NCBI GenBank assembly: GCA_018817425.1
Contig: JAHITX010000075.1
Location: 1-41,244, forward strand
Direction of reading: 5' to 3'
Source of the DNA: Pseudomonadota bacterium
Lineage (GTDB): Bacteria > Desulfobacterota > Desulfobacteria > Desulfobacterales > RPRI01
DNA length: 41,244 nucleotides
Under the pieces are notes generated by a model. The model was not told the origin of the DNA. It saw only the letters and a list, made by a program, of their open reading frames with translations, and made no database searches. Below are positions 33,545-41,244 of this stretch, piece after piece. Each line of letters opens with the position of its first letter. The first letter of the stretch is position 1. The translations under genes and the position numbers were made by a program.

Positions 33545-34357
33545 TTATATTTTTGGTGCTTTTATACTCATTTTATTATCGCTTCCCGAAAATCCTTCTT
33601 TTGCAATTATTGATGCGCCCAGAGCTCCCGTAATCTGTGGATCTTCTGAAATTGCAGTAAATTTAATTTTTAAATACTTTTCCAAAGACGATCTCAAACC
33701 GTTATTTTTAGCAACACCACCCACAAATACAATATTACACCCAAGGCCAATACGTTTAGCCAGAGTACCAATACGTCTTGCTATACTTTCATTAAGCCCT
33801 GCCGCTATATCTTCTTTGGTTTCTCCTGCAGCAAGAAGAGAAATTACCTCCGATTCGGCAAACACAACGCAAGTGCTGTTGATTGAACATGGCTTTCTGG
33901 AAGCCTGACAATAATTGCTGAAAGATTCCGTATCTGTTTTAAGAGCTCTTGTCATAGCATCTAAAAAGCGTCCGGTACCTGCTGCACAACGGTCGTTCAT
34001 GGTAAAATCATAAATTGTTCCATCACGTTTAAGTTTAATAGCCTTGCTGTCCTGGCCACCTATATCAATGATACCTTCAACAGCAGGATTTAAATATCGA
34101 ACACCTTTAGCCTGGCAGCTTAATTCCGTTATTGTCTGATCAAAGAAATCAAGGGATACGCGACCGTATCCGGTACCCACAATTCGCTTGATTTCTTTAC
34201 TACTGCATCCAATCGTATCAAGTGCTTTTTCATATACGGTTATTCCGGCAAGTTTCGGATTTGAATCCGTAGGGATAACAGCATATGAACAAATCGTGGA
34301 TTCATCCAAAATTACACATTTTGCAGTGATGGAACCTATGTCTATTCCGGCAAACAT
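33545..34357 (-). CDS. ASKHA-type ATPase, activator of an HgdB-family enzyme
   Basis: This 270-residue protein belongs to the BcrAD/BadFG/HgdC family. Its ATP-binding motifs are GIDIGSITAKCVILD at the start, DIGGQDSKAIKL in the middle and FVGGVAKNNGL near the end. Two cysteines that bridge a [4Fe-4S] cluster between monomers lie in MNDRCAAGTGRFLDAM and STCVVFAESEVISLLA. It uses ATP to push electrons to very low potential and hand them to its partner, here most likely the HgdB-like protein at 26642, although six genes for TonB transport separate the two. It is the first gene of the 13-gene minus-strand operon. Confidence 0.92.
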   Translation of the reverse strand: MFAGIDIGSITAKCVILDESTICSYAVIPTDSNPKLAGITVYEKALDTIGCSSKEIKRIVGTGYGRVSLDFFDQTITELSCQAKGVRYLNPAVEGIIDIGGQDSKAIKLKRDGTIYDFTMNDRCAAGTGRFLDAMTRALKTDTESFSNYCQASRKPCSINSTCVVFAESEVISLLAAGETKEDIAAGLNESIARRIGTLAKRIGLGCNIVFVGGVAKNNGLRSSLEKYLKIKFTAISEDPQITGALGASIIAKEGFSGSDNKMSIKAPKI

Positions 34358-34794
34358 ATTTTAATCCGTAATTGAATTTTGTATAATTAAAAGTCATGGC
34401 GTTTTGCAGATGGAAAACCCTCAGCAAATTGAAAATTATAAACAAGTTGAATCAGGGTGGAATATTAAAGAACAGGTGCTGAAATAATACTTCCCGATCC
34501 TCAGGAGAATTAAGCATATACAAGTGATAAACGGTTATGATGACTACATTGTTGATTATCTATATGTCAAATAGATAATATCGATTAATACCCATATCGA
34601 TAATAGACATTATTGATAGTTTCTGACAAAAATTTGAGATTTCGGATTTATTGGAGAATATATGATTTGATCTTCTATTTATAAAAAATATTGACCATTA
34701 CACAATAACATAATACAAGAACTTATATTGTTAAAACATATAATAATACTGGTATTATTTGGGATATTTATTTGATTGTGAACTATAAAATACA
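34358..34794. other. Divergent intergenic region
   Basis: No gene is seen. The region must hold the promoters of the minus-strand selenoprotein-candidate operon and of the plus-strand lipoprotein gene. A palindrome array lies at 34555-34618. The rest is AT-rich, and I cannot assign the -35 or -10 elements with confidence. Confidence 0.5.
34555..34618. promoter_or_regulatory. Array of palindromic half-sites, candidate operator
   Basis: ATTATCTAT (34555-34563) and ATAGATAAT (34571-34579) form a perfect 9-bp inverted repeat. TATCGAT (34579-34585) and ATCGATA (34596-34602) form a second, and TATCGATAAT (34595-34604) with ATTATTGATA (34609-34618) a third (9 of 10). About five copies of a TATCGATAAT-like half-site thus lie within 64 bp. 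This is the layout of a cooperative multi-dimer operator. It does not match the ModE pattern. Confidence 0.5.
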
Positions 34795-35301
34795 ATGTTA
34801 AAATATTTAAAATCACCGACCTTTAGAATATTATGTTTATTCTTATTAATGCTCACTCTTTTTGGTTGCGGGAAGCTTTTAAAACAGCCTGAGGTTCATA
34901 TAAACAGTATTCAGGTTAAGAAAATAAAAAATTTCGAAGCTGTTTTTGGAGTTAAAATTGAGGTGTATAATCCAAACTTTATACCGTTTAATATAAAACA
35001 TATCGAATGTGATGTTGAAATAGCGGATCAGCATATCGCTTCAGCAGTCTCGGATGAAATAATTTCCATTCCGGCTCACGAAACAGCAATAGTTCCTTTA
35101 GAAATTAACTCGAACTCTTTTGATCTGATATCGGCGATAATAAAAGCGTTTTTACCCGGCCCAGAAAAATACAGAAAGAAACAAATTAAATATAATCTTC
35201 ACGGAAAAATTTTATTAGCCGGAATCTTATACGGTCCAAACACAATATCTTTTAGTTCAAGCGGAAATTTACTTGAACACTATGGCCAATCAAAAGAATA
35301 A
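34795..35301 (+). CDS. LEA14-like lipoprotein
   Basis: This 168-residue protein has a lipoprotein signal (ILCLFLLMLTLFGCGK, lipobox LFGC). The mature part is a LEA type-2/WHy domain: INSIQVKKIKNFEAVFGVKI, EVYNPNFIPFNIKHIECDVE and IPAHETAIVPLEI are typical. These beta-sandwich proteins are stress- or envelope-associated in bacteria, without a known enzymatic role. It is probably independent of the AhbB-like gene 60 nt downstream. Confidence 0.82.
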   Translation: MLKYLKSPTFRILCLFLLMLTLFGCGKLLKQPEVHINSIQVKKIKNFEAVFGVKIEVYNPNFIPFNIKHIECDVEIADQHIASAVSDEIISIPAHETAIVPLEINSNSFDLISAIIKAFLPGPEKYRKKQIKYNLHGKILLAGILYGPNTISFSSSGNLLEHYGQSKE

Positions 35302-35361
35302 TAATTCAAGCTAATGCATAGATACCAAACAATATATATACAACTTTTTCTAATATAAAAA

Positions 35362-35844
35362 ATGCTTACGGAACTTGAGAAAAAAATTATTGCTTCAATA
35401 CAAGGTGATATGCCTGTTTTAAAACGGCCATATGCCAAAATAGCAAAACAGCTAAATATTACTGAAGAAATTTTATTAAGTACCCTGAATCGGCTTTTAG
35501 AAAAAGGGGTTATAAGGCGTTTCGGAGCAACTCTTTGTCATCAGAATTCAGGCTTTGAAGCAAATGCTATGGCAGCTTGGGAAGTTGATGAAGATATTGT
35601 TGAACAAGTCGGGAAAAAACTTGCTTCATTCAGACAGGTATCACATTGTTACCGGCGAAATCCTAATAAGGAATGGCCATATAATCTGTATACCATGGTT
35701 CATGCTAAAACCGAAGAATCCTGCCTGAAAACAATTCGTAAAATGTCGGAAGCAACAGGTGTGAAAAACTATACAGTGTTGTTTAGCCGCAAAGAACTTA
35801 AAAAAACATCCATGCAGTACTTTTCAGCAGAAAATGAAAGTTGA
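35362..35844 (+). CDS. AhbA/AhbB-like siroheme decarboxylase (Lrp/AsnC fold)
   Basis: This 160-residue protein has an Lrp/AsnC-type winged-helix front (KRPYAKIAKQLNITEEILLS, LLEKGVIRRFGATLCHQNSG) followed by the AhbB/NirDLHG region, with FEANAMAAWEVDEDIVEQVG, VSHCYRRNPNKEWPYNLYTM and a conserved histidine in MVHAK. This is the alternative haem pathway enzyme that decarboxylates siroheme to didecarboxysiroheme in sulfate reducers and archaea. The usual partner subunit is not adjacent. The stop overlaps the TTG start of the radical-SAM gene, so the two are coupled. A regulatory rather than catalytic member cannot be excluded. Confidence 0.82.
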   Translation: MLTELEKKIIASIQGDMPVLKRPYAKIAKQLNITEEILLSTLNRLLEKGVIRRFGATLCHQNSGFEANAMAAWEVDEDIVEQVGKKLASFRQVSHCYRRNPNKEWPYNLYTMVHAKTEESCLKTIRKMSEATGVKNYTVLFSRKELKKTSMQYFSAENES

Positions 35845-37196
35845 CTAAATTTTCCCCTGTGGTTTCAGATTCCCCCAATATTTTACTTATAAATCCGTGG
35901 ATACACGATTTTGCCGCCTATGATTATTGGGCCAAACCATTAGGGCTTTTATATCTTGCATCAATATTAAGAACCCATGGGTGTAATATTTCATATATTG
36001 ACTGCCTGAACAGATTTCACCCTGATTTAAATAAAACTATTTCCTCAAAACAAGACGGAAGAGGCTCTTATCTTAAAACTCATATTTCCAAGCCAAAAGG
36101 ACTTGATGATATTCCAAGAAACTATTCACGATATGGAATACTACCTGAATGGTTTAAAAAAGATCTGCTTGCCTTAAAACAACCGGATATTGTTTTTATT
36201 ACTTCTCATATGACATACTGGTACCCCGGAGTTTTTGAAACAATAGACATTATAAGAAAAATTTTCCCTTCCGTCCCGGTTATTTTAGGAGGCATATATG
36301 CATCTTTATGCCATGATCATGCTTTAAAATATTCAGGTGCCGATAAAGTAATTGCAGGAGAAGGAGAAAAAGTTGTTCTTGAACTTGTTAAAGAATATAC
36401 CGGATTTTCAAGCAGTATAAAATTTGATCCGGAAGAGCTTGATTCTTATCCTTACCCTGCCTTTGATCTTGAAAATAAAATCTCTTTTATTCCAATTCTT
36501 TCCTCAAAAGGATGTCCTTTTTCATGTGCATACTGTGCATCCGGTTATCTTAACAAAAAACGAATGCTAAGAAGCACCGAATCTTTAATAGAGGAAATAA
36601 TTTACTGGCACGAAAAATATGAAGTAATTGATTTTGCACTCTACGATGATGCATTTCTTTTAGATGCTAATAATCATGCGATTCCTTTGCTAGAGGAAAT
36701 AATAGAATCAGATATAAAAGTGCGCTTCCACACCCCAAACGCCCTTCATATAAGAGAGCTATCGGAAAATACTGCAAAGCTGATGTTTAAAGCAGGTTTT
36801 GAAACAATAAGGCTTGGACTTGAGACAACTCTTTTTGATAAAGACAGATTTGACAATAAGGTTTCGGAGTATGAGTTTAAACAGAATCTTATATTTTTAA
36901 GAGAAGCTGGATTTTCAAAAAATCAGATCGGAGCTTACCTTATGGCAGGGCTTCCGGATCAGGATGAAAAAAATGTAATTGAATCGATGCAAAAGGTTGC
37001 TGAAAGCAAAATCACACCGATTCCTGTTTATTATACTCCTATACCTCATACCGCACTCTGGGAAAAAGCAGTCCAATGTTCACGTTATGATCTAACGTCA
37101 GATCCGATATTTACAAACAACTCAATACTTCCATGCCGTAAGGCAGGCTTTTCATGGGAAATGGTTTCATTTTTGAAAAAACTTGCTGCAAGTTAA
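35841..37196 (+). CDS. B12-binding-domain radical-SAM protein (BchE-like)
   Basis: This 451-residue protein has an N-terminal cobalamin-binding-like Rossmann domain (KPLGLLYLASILRTHGCNIS, SVPVILGGIYASLCHDHALK, ADKVIAGEGEKVV) and a radical-SAM barrel with CPFSCAYC for the cluster, followed by LIEEIIYWHEKYEVIDFALY, ETIRLGLETT and AYLMAGLPDQDE. The TTG start at 35841 overlaps the AhbB-like stop by 4 nt (TTGA), and no better start lies near. It is unlike AhbC and AhbD, the known radical enzymes of the alternative haem route, because it carries the B12-type domain. Coupling to an AhbB-like gene suggests a tetrapyrrole substrate; that is inference. Confidence 0.82.
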   Translation: MTKFSPVVSDSPNILLINPWIHDFAAYDYWAKPLGLLYLASILRTHGCNISYIDCLNRFHPDLNKTISSKQDGRGSYLKTHISKPKGLDDIPRNYSRYGILPEWFKKDLLALKQPDIVFITSHMTYWYPGVFETIDIIRKIFPSVPVILGGIYASLCHDHALKYSGADKVIAGEGEKVVLELVKEYTGFSSSIKFDPEELDSYPYPAFDLENKISFIPILSSKGCPFSCAYCASGYLNKKRMLRSTESLIEEIIYWHEKYEVIDFALYDDAFLLDANNHAIPLLEEIIESDIKVRFHTPNALHIRELSENTAKLMFKAGFETIRLGLETTLFDKDRFDNKVSEYEFKQNLIFLREAGFSKNQIGAYLMAGLPDQDEKNVIESMQKVAESKITPIPVYYTPIPHTALWEKAVQCSRYDLTSDPIFTNNSILPCRKAGFSWEMVSFLKKLAAS

Positions 37197-37272
37197 CTCA
37201 AGTTTGGCAACAATTTTATGAATAAATAAATATTGTTGACTTAAGAGATTATTAAATATATTGCTTTATAGC

Positions 37273-37288
37273 AATTGTGATCACAATT
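37273..37288. promoter_or_regulatory. Perfect 16-bp palindrome, likely MarR operator
   Basis: AATTGTGATCACAATT is a perfect palindrome just downstream of promoter-like elements (TTGACT 37236-37241 and an AT-rich -10 around 37257-37264) and about 50 bp before the MarR start. Position and symmetry fit an autoregulatory MarR operator. It has TGTGA and TCACA arms but no spacer, so it is not a standard CRP site. Confidence 0.5.
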
Positions 37289-37339
37289 AGTTTAATAATT
37301 ATTAATAACATTAACTCGATCAAATCAATGGAGGATGGC

Positions 37340-37861
37340 ATGTCCGACACTGAAGATGCCAAAATGAAAAGCAATGCTACCTCCGGTTCAGGATCTGTGG
37401 ATCAAGACGAAATAACGCTTTATGAAGAATATGAATTTTTTATATTGATGACACAGGTTATGGAAGGCATGAAAAAAGCCAGGGAAAGAGAATTGAAGCC
37501 GGTTGGGATTTCAATGATCCAATCCGCTGTTTTATATGTTCTGGATGAAGCAAATCATCCGCTGGCACCCATTCAGATCGCGAGGCAACTTCTTCGTGAT
37601 CCGGGTAGTATCCACCAATTGCTGGACAGGATGGAAGATAGCGGTCTGGTCAAACGTATCAGGAGCGCAAAAGAGAAAAGAGTAGTACATGTGAAGATAA
37701 CAAAGAAAGGGGAAGAACTACGCCGCATACAGAAAAATGAGGTTCTTGCAAAAATTCTGGGCAAGCTATCAAAACTTGAGAGAAAGCAACTATGGTCAAT
37801 TCTCAAAAACTTGCGCGAGGCAACCTATATAGAGCTTTCCCCTCCACCCTTGTTTCCATAA
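37340..37861 (+). CDS. MarR-family transcriptional regulator
   Basis: This protein of about 173 residues has the winged helix: AVLYVLDEANHPLAPIQIAR, QLLRDPGSIHQLLDRMEDSG, LVKRIRSAKEKRVVHVKITK and KKGEELRRIQ. Typical MarR helices flank it. I choose ATG 37340 because GGAGG lies at 37330-37334; the frame runs back to a GTG at 37277 inside the palindrome. A 197-bp gap separates it from the DUF1302/DUF1329 genes that it probably controls, in response to a small hydrophobic or aromatic ligand as is common in the family. Confidence 0.88.
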   Translation: MSDTEDAKMKSNATSGSGSVDQDEITLYEEYEFFILMTQVMEGMKKARERELKPVGISMIQSAVLYVLDEANHPLAPIQIARQLLRDPGSIHQLLDRMEDSGLVKRIRSAKEKRVVHVKITKKGEELRRIQKNEVLAKILGKLSKLERKQLWSILKNLREATYIELSPPPLFP

Positions 37862-38058
37862 TTCTTCCTTTGGAAAAGGCTAATTATGAGGTGCTTTTTG
37901 TATAAATTATTAAAACTATGTAAAAGAAGATGTTTCCTGCATCCCAACGCACTGCTTTAGGAGATATTTCTTAAACAAACGTGAACTGTCCCCATTTCAT
38001 TTGAGGTTCAAACTTCAAAGTTATACACTTAGATCACTATCTAAAACTAAAGGCTATT

Positions 38059-39567
38059 ATGAAAGCAACCAGTGCAAGATTAATTGTTTTTCCTTTTTCG
38101 TTTTTTTTAGTTCTATATTTATCATTCAATGTATATGCACAAACCGGTCAGGATTATTACAACGCTTTTGACCGCTGGATTGCTAATTTTAATCCGGCCG
38201 GTAATGCCTTAAAACCGCTCAACGAAATCCCGCGTTTTAAAATAAACGGTTTTTTCTCCAATTGGACCGCAATCAATGTTCACAGTGACAGACAGGTGGG
38301 AACTGTAACTAAGGACTGGCGATTTCAGGAGATTCAGTGGATGGCGGAATTGGAACCCCGTTATCAGTTTTCACCCGGAGTGGAATTAGTGAATAAGCTC
38401 CGGTTCCAGTACGATGCAGTATATGACTGGCAAAATTCGAGTCTTTACGCGGATAAAGTCAATAAGGATTCCTATATTTCTCATACCGGTGATGAGATTG
38501 TGAGAGAGCTTCACCTGGATATCGAATCGGACAACTTATATGTGAAAATCGGCAAGCAGCAGGTAGTCTGGGGAAAAATGGAAGGCAGGTGGATGGACTT
38601 CATCAATAACCTTGATGGTAAGGACTCTCTGGAAACCAGAGCTTCACAATATAACAAACTGAGAATACCGCTCTGGATGACAAATATCACATACAGCTTC
38701 CGGGAAAGCAGCATACAGTTTCTGTGGATACCGGATTACGAGCCGACAAAGAATCCTTTTCCGGGTTCTCCCTGGTGGTCACCCTTGAGATCTGATCCGG
38801 AAAGAGATCCTCGCTATCGGGGTTCTGCCGATGAGCCTGGCATGGCGTTTAAAAATCATCAGTGGGCTGCCAGATTAGATACCAAGGTGGGGCAGGCCAC
38901 ATGGAGTTTGGGCTATATGTACGGCTTTTCTCCCAACGCAACAAATTTCATCAGGCAGGATAATCTCGGTCAGGCATTTTATGATCCTGAATATACCAGG
39001 GCGCATTTTGTAGGTTCAGCCATTGATGTTGGATATGTAATAAAAGGGGTTCCATTTTTTCAGCGGATACCTTTTACTTATCGGGCTGAGGTCGTTTTTA
39101 AGACAGACCAGTATTTCACGGATTTTAACAAGTGGGATCCTTATAACGGAATCCTCAAAGAAGGTAAAGGCTTGACCAATACGGATTTAATAAGCGGTGC
39201 AATGAAATTCGATATTTTTTTACCGGGAAGGGTATGGTGTTTTTACCAGCCGATGATGAGTTACTATTCAGGATGGCGTGAAAGTCTTGGTGTCAACAGG
39301 TGGTCTTTGGGCCATGTGTTCTTTGTTAATAAATTCTGGCGGTCACTTGAGGACCGCTTGATTACTTCCTATTTCCTTTTTATCTATACAGGGGGACCTC
39401 TTAATGGTTGGCAGGGGATGAAGAACCAGTTCGTCATAACATGGAAGTTTTCGGATAATCTGGAGGCTAAAATTCTTTACACAGATTACCATGGCGGTCA
39501 AAATGACATATATGGCCAGTTTAACAAGTGGGACAACGCCAGATTTGAAATGAATTATGTATTTTAG
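38059..39567 (+). CDS. DUF1302 outer-membrane beta-barrel protein
   Basis: This 502-residue protein has a signal peptide (FPFSFFLVLYLSFNVYAQTG). The body is a string of amphipathic beta strands with DUF1302 landmarks: LHLDIESDNLYVKIGKQQVV and WGKMEGRWMDFINNLDGKDS, then LRIPLWMTNITYSF and SIQFLWIPDYEPTKNPFPGS. It ends FEMNYVF, with terminal phenylalanine, as an outer-membrane porin-like barrel should. DUF1302 and DUF1329 genes usually travel together, often with RND/MMPL exporters, in organisms that use sterols, alkanes or aromatics. No exporter is within this window; it may lie beyond the right edge. Confidence 0.85.
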   Translation: MKATSARLIVFPFSFFLVLYLSFNVYAQTGQDYYNAFDRWIANFNPAGNALKPLNEIPRFKINGFFSNWTAINVHSDRQVGTVTKDWRFQEIQWMAELEPRYQFSPGVELVNKLRFQYDAVYDWQNSSLYADKVNKDSYISHTGDEIVRELHLDIESDNLYVKIGKQQVVWGKMEGRWMDFINNLDGKDSLETRASQYNKLRIPLWMTNITYSFRESSIQFLWIPDYEPTKNPFPGSPWWSPLRSDPERDPRYRGSADEPGMAFKNHQWAARLDTKVGQATWSLGYMYGFSPNATNFIRQDNLGQAFYDPEYTRAHFVGSAIDVGYVIKGVPFFQRIPFTYRAEVVFKTDQYFTDFNKWDPYNGILKEGKGLTNTDLISGAMKFDIFLPGRVWCFYQPMMSYYSGWRESLGVNRWSLGHVFFVNKFWRSLEDRLITSYFLFIYTGGPLNGWQGMKNQFVITWKFSDNLEAKILYTDYHGGQNDIYGQFNKWDNARFEMNYVF

Positions 39568-39617
39568 TGCTCCAATCAGACAACACGAAAAGAAATATTT
39601 TCTGAGGAGACAGTCTT

Positions 39618-41027
39618 ATGAAAGAAAAAGCCTGTGGACAATCAATTACAAGAAGAAAGTTCATAAAGAAAAGCATCAGGACAGCAATCGCCTGTGGTAT
39701 AGCTCCATCAGTTTTCTTTAAAGCACTTCCGGCATTTGGCTTGTCTTTGTGGGATGTGGAAGAGCTTTGCCCGGAAGCTAATGGAAATGCCACCTGGAAA
39801 GACGTGTGCCAGCTTTCCAAAAAAGACATAGAAACATTCAACATGGATTTAACTCCATGGGAGAAGACGCCAAGGCATAGTCAATACGCATATGTAGCGG
39901 CGAAGTTGGCGCCTCCATACACGGCCACGGAAATTGCTTATATGATGACCGTCGGTCAGCATTTTCCGTGGTGGACACATGAAGGGCCTATGGGCGGGAT
40001 GATGATCAACAACAGGGGCGGATTGAATTTTTATACCGGTCAAAGAGAGGTCTGGTCTGCTCTTTCTCCTGATACACTTGAAGATTATCTGTATAGCTGG
40101 CCGGAAAATAAAGTTTATATGTGGGTACTTGATAGATATCATAAGCCTGCGCTGTACCGATATACCAAGTTCCTGCAAAATGTTTACAGGTGTGGAAAGA
40201 CACATGAGAAGTATTCGGATAAGTGGCGTTATTATCCCGGAGTAAAAAAACTGGTTACGGAAGGAGAGTCAAGGTATTGCGATCAGTACTTTGAAAGAGA
40301 CTTTACCTTTGGGGATACGATGATGATCCCATGGTATTATACATGGAAGTTTTTGGGTACTGATATCTTATATAATAACGATATTGTAAGATTCCCGAAT
40401 GCCCGCAAGGATATCAATATCCGGAATTGGGATGGACAGGCAATAAAAAAAGACACAGGAAGTCTTAAAATCATGGGAAATGATTATCCGGCTTACACGG
40501 AAAACGGGGGCGTACAATGTTATGTTATAGAGGCAACTGCAAACTGTGATTTCTTTGCACCCGAGCACAGCAGATTGATCCTTTGGGTCGATATGTATGC
40601 CCATCGGGAATTGAGAAGAGAGCGGTATGATCTCAATAATAATCTTGTGGCCATTTTAGAAGCAAGAAACCGTATGGAGCTTAAAGATAAAGGTAAATGG
40701 GGGTATTCCATGTTAATCCATCTTGCATGGGACCTTAAAAATGACCATATATCAGCAAATCACTATGATTTCCACAGACCCCCCCGTACATTTGAGATAG
40801 ATCCTGAAAAACCTGAGGCATATTTCAGGCCGAATCCTGTATTCATGGAAAGCGAGATGTTTCCGGTTCCCCTGAGTAGTATGGTTTTTAATGATCCGGA
40901 AGCATTCTATTTAAGGCCAAAGCTTATGCCCGAAAAATTCCCCCGTGCCAGAAAAATCAGATTGTCCGAACAAACACTTAAACTTGTTAAGGCCCAGAAT
41001 GAGGAAAAAAAGTTGGTTTTTATTTGA
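39618..41027 (+). CDS. DUF1329 protein with twin-arginine signal
   Basis: This 469-residue protein starts with a Tat-like signal (ITRRKFIKKSIRTAIACGIA). DUF1329 features follow: TPWEKTPRHSQYAYVAAKL, GMMINNRGGLNFYTGQREVW, KYSDKWRYYPGVKKLVTEGE and IPWYYTWKFLGTDILYNN. Later parts are rich in aromatic residues. The family resembles LolB/outer-membrane lipoprotein folds and is believed to help move hydrophobic compounds in the envelope, without direct proof. GAGGAGA precedes the start. It is 50 nt downstream of the DUF1302 gene and clearly co-transcribed. Confidence 0.85.
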   Translation: MKEKACGQSITRRKFIKKSIRTAIACGIAPSVFFKALPAFGLSLWDVEELCPEANGNATWKDVCQLSKKDIETFNMDLTPWEKTPRHSQYAYVAAKLAPPYTATEIAYMMTVGQHFPWWTHEGPMGGMMINNRGGLNFYTGQREVWSALSPDTLEDYLYSWPENKVYMWVLDRYHKPALYRYTKFLQNVYRCGKTHEKYSDKWRYYPGVKKLVTEGESRYCDQYFERDFTFGDTMMIPWYYTWKFLGTDILYNNDIVRFPNARKDINIRNWDGQAIKKDTGSLKIMGNDYPAYTENGGVQCYVIEATANCDFFAPEHSRLILWVDMYAHRELRRERYDLNNNLVAILEARNRMELKDKGKWGYSMLIHLAWDLKNDHISANHYDFHRPPRTFEIDPEKPEAYFRPNPVFMESEMFPVPLSSMVFNDPEAFYLRPKLMPEKFPRARKIRLSEQTLKLVKAQNEEKKLVFI

Positions 41028-41106
41028 TTGTAAGCGATCCACCCTGCCCACAGAGGTGGTTGGGAAAAACTGTACAGTTGCTTAAGTGGTAAAGCTATTC
41101 TAATGA

Positions 41107-41244
41107 GCCAGTTTCAAAACGCCCCATTTTGGCCGATCTCTGCGTTGGGCTCAAATTTCAATCCTCGAAATACTAAATGTATTCCTGTGGTTGAAATTTT
41201 CTCCCGCCTTGAGCTTGACCAAACTGAAACGTTTTGAAAGTGGC
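41107..41244. repeat. 138-bp imperfect palindromic element at the window edge
   Basis: The left end (GCCAGTTTCAAAACG, 41107-41121) and the reverse complement of the right end (GCCACTTTCAAAACG) match in 14 of 15 positions. Similarity between the two arms continues inward over about 60 bp (shared CA-TTTGG and AAATTTCAA blocks) to a GAAATACTAAATGTATTCC centre. The whole element could fold into one long hairpin, like a MITE or REP-type repeat. It encodes nothing. It may continue beyond the window. Confidence 0.55.

Noticed and set aside
37273-37288. CRP-binding site
   Set aside because: The TGTGA/TCACA arms are directly adjacent, whereas CRP sites have a 6-bp spacer.
1-41244. CRISPR arrays, rRNA genes, prophage modules and Sec biosynthesis genes (selA, selB, selC, selD)
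   Set aside because: I looked for regularly spaced repeats and for these genes and saw none in the window; the selenocysteine machinery, if present, must lie elsewhere.

Overview
The window looks like chromosome of a strictly anaerobic, sulfate-reducer-like deltaproteobacterium (Desulfobacterota, perhaps Desulfobacterales). This is inferred from the gene families: a siroheme-decarboxylase-like AhbB protein, several radical-SAM enzymes, a NapGH-type quinol module, a HgdB/ASKHA pair, FmdE and DUF364 proteins, and apparent selenocysteine codons. No rRNA or other phylogenetic marker is present, so the placement is tentative.

Layout. (1) 1-2400: accessory ground with a transposase tail, a yaiI-like gene, a zinc-ribbon gene, a decayed copy of a NapH-like gene that also exists intact at 20.2-21.1 kb, a tRNA-Asn lacking its 5' acceptor strand, and a small regulator made only of the ModE DNA-binding domain. 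(2) 2.7-4.7 kb: a promoter with a ModE-type palindrome, a frameshifted unknown ORF and an aldehyde dehydrogenase. (3) 5.06-18.9 kb: a second promoter with the same -35/palindrome layout, followed by a 12-gene plus-strand operon. It encodes two SAM methyltransferases, a radical-SAM enzyme fused to a substrate-binding-protein-like domain, two TonB-dependent receptors, an FmdE-domain protein, a BtuCDF/FecBCDE-type ABC importer (one binding protein internally deleted) and a DUF364 putative metal-chelation protein. I read it as uptake and intracellular handling of a metal chelate, probably tied to molybdenum or tungsten status. (4) 34.4-20.2 kb, minus strand: a 13-gene operon running ASKHA ATPase, TonB receptor, 23-repeat Asp-rich protein, ExbB, ExbD, TonB, HgdB/double-cubane-like protein, NitT/TauT-type ABC ATPase, permease and binding protein, periplasmic molybdopterin oxidoreductase, NapG-like and NapH-like proteins. 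HesB/IscA-like and DUF1573 genes follow.

The main discovery is in operon 4. Its TonB receptor and its ABC binding protein are each interrupted by exactly one in-frame TGA, with the frame intact on both sides. The binding-protein TGA is followed after 3 nt by a 39-nt two-tier hairpin shaped like a bacterial SECIS element, and the receptor TGA is preceded by Cys (a Cys-Sec pair) and followed by a smaller hairpin. I infer that both are selenoproteins: a selenocysteine-dependent import route from outer membrane to cytoplasm, with a quinol-fed periplasmic Mo/W reductase and an ATP-driven low-potential reductase encoded alongside. The ligand is unknown.

(5) 34.8-37.2 kb: an LEA14-like lipoprotein, an AhbB-like protein and a B12-binding-domain radical-SAM enzyme. 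(6) 37.3-41.0 kb: a MarR regulator with a perfect palindrome at its promoter, then a DUF1302/DUF1329 pair. The window ends in a 138-bp imperfect palindrome that resembles a mobile repeat.
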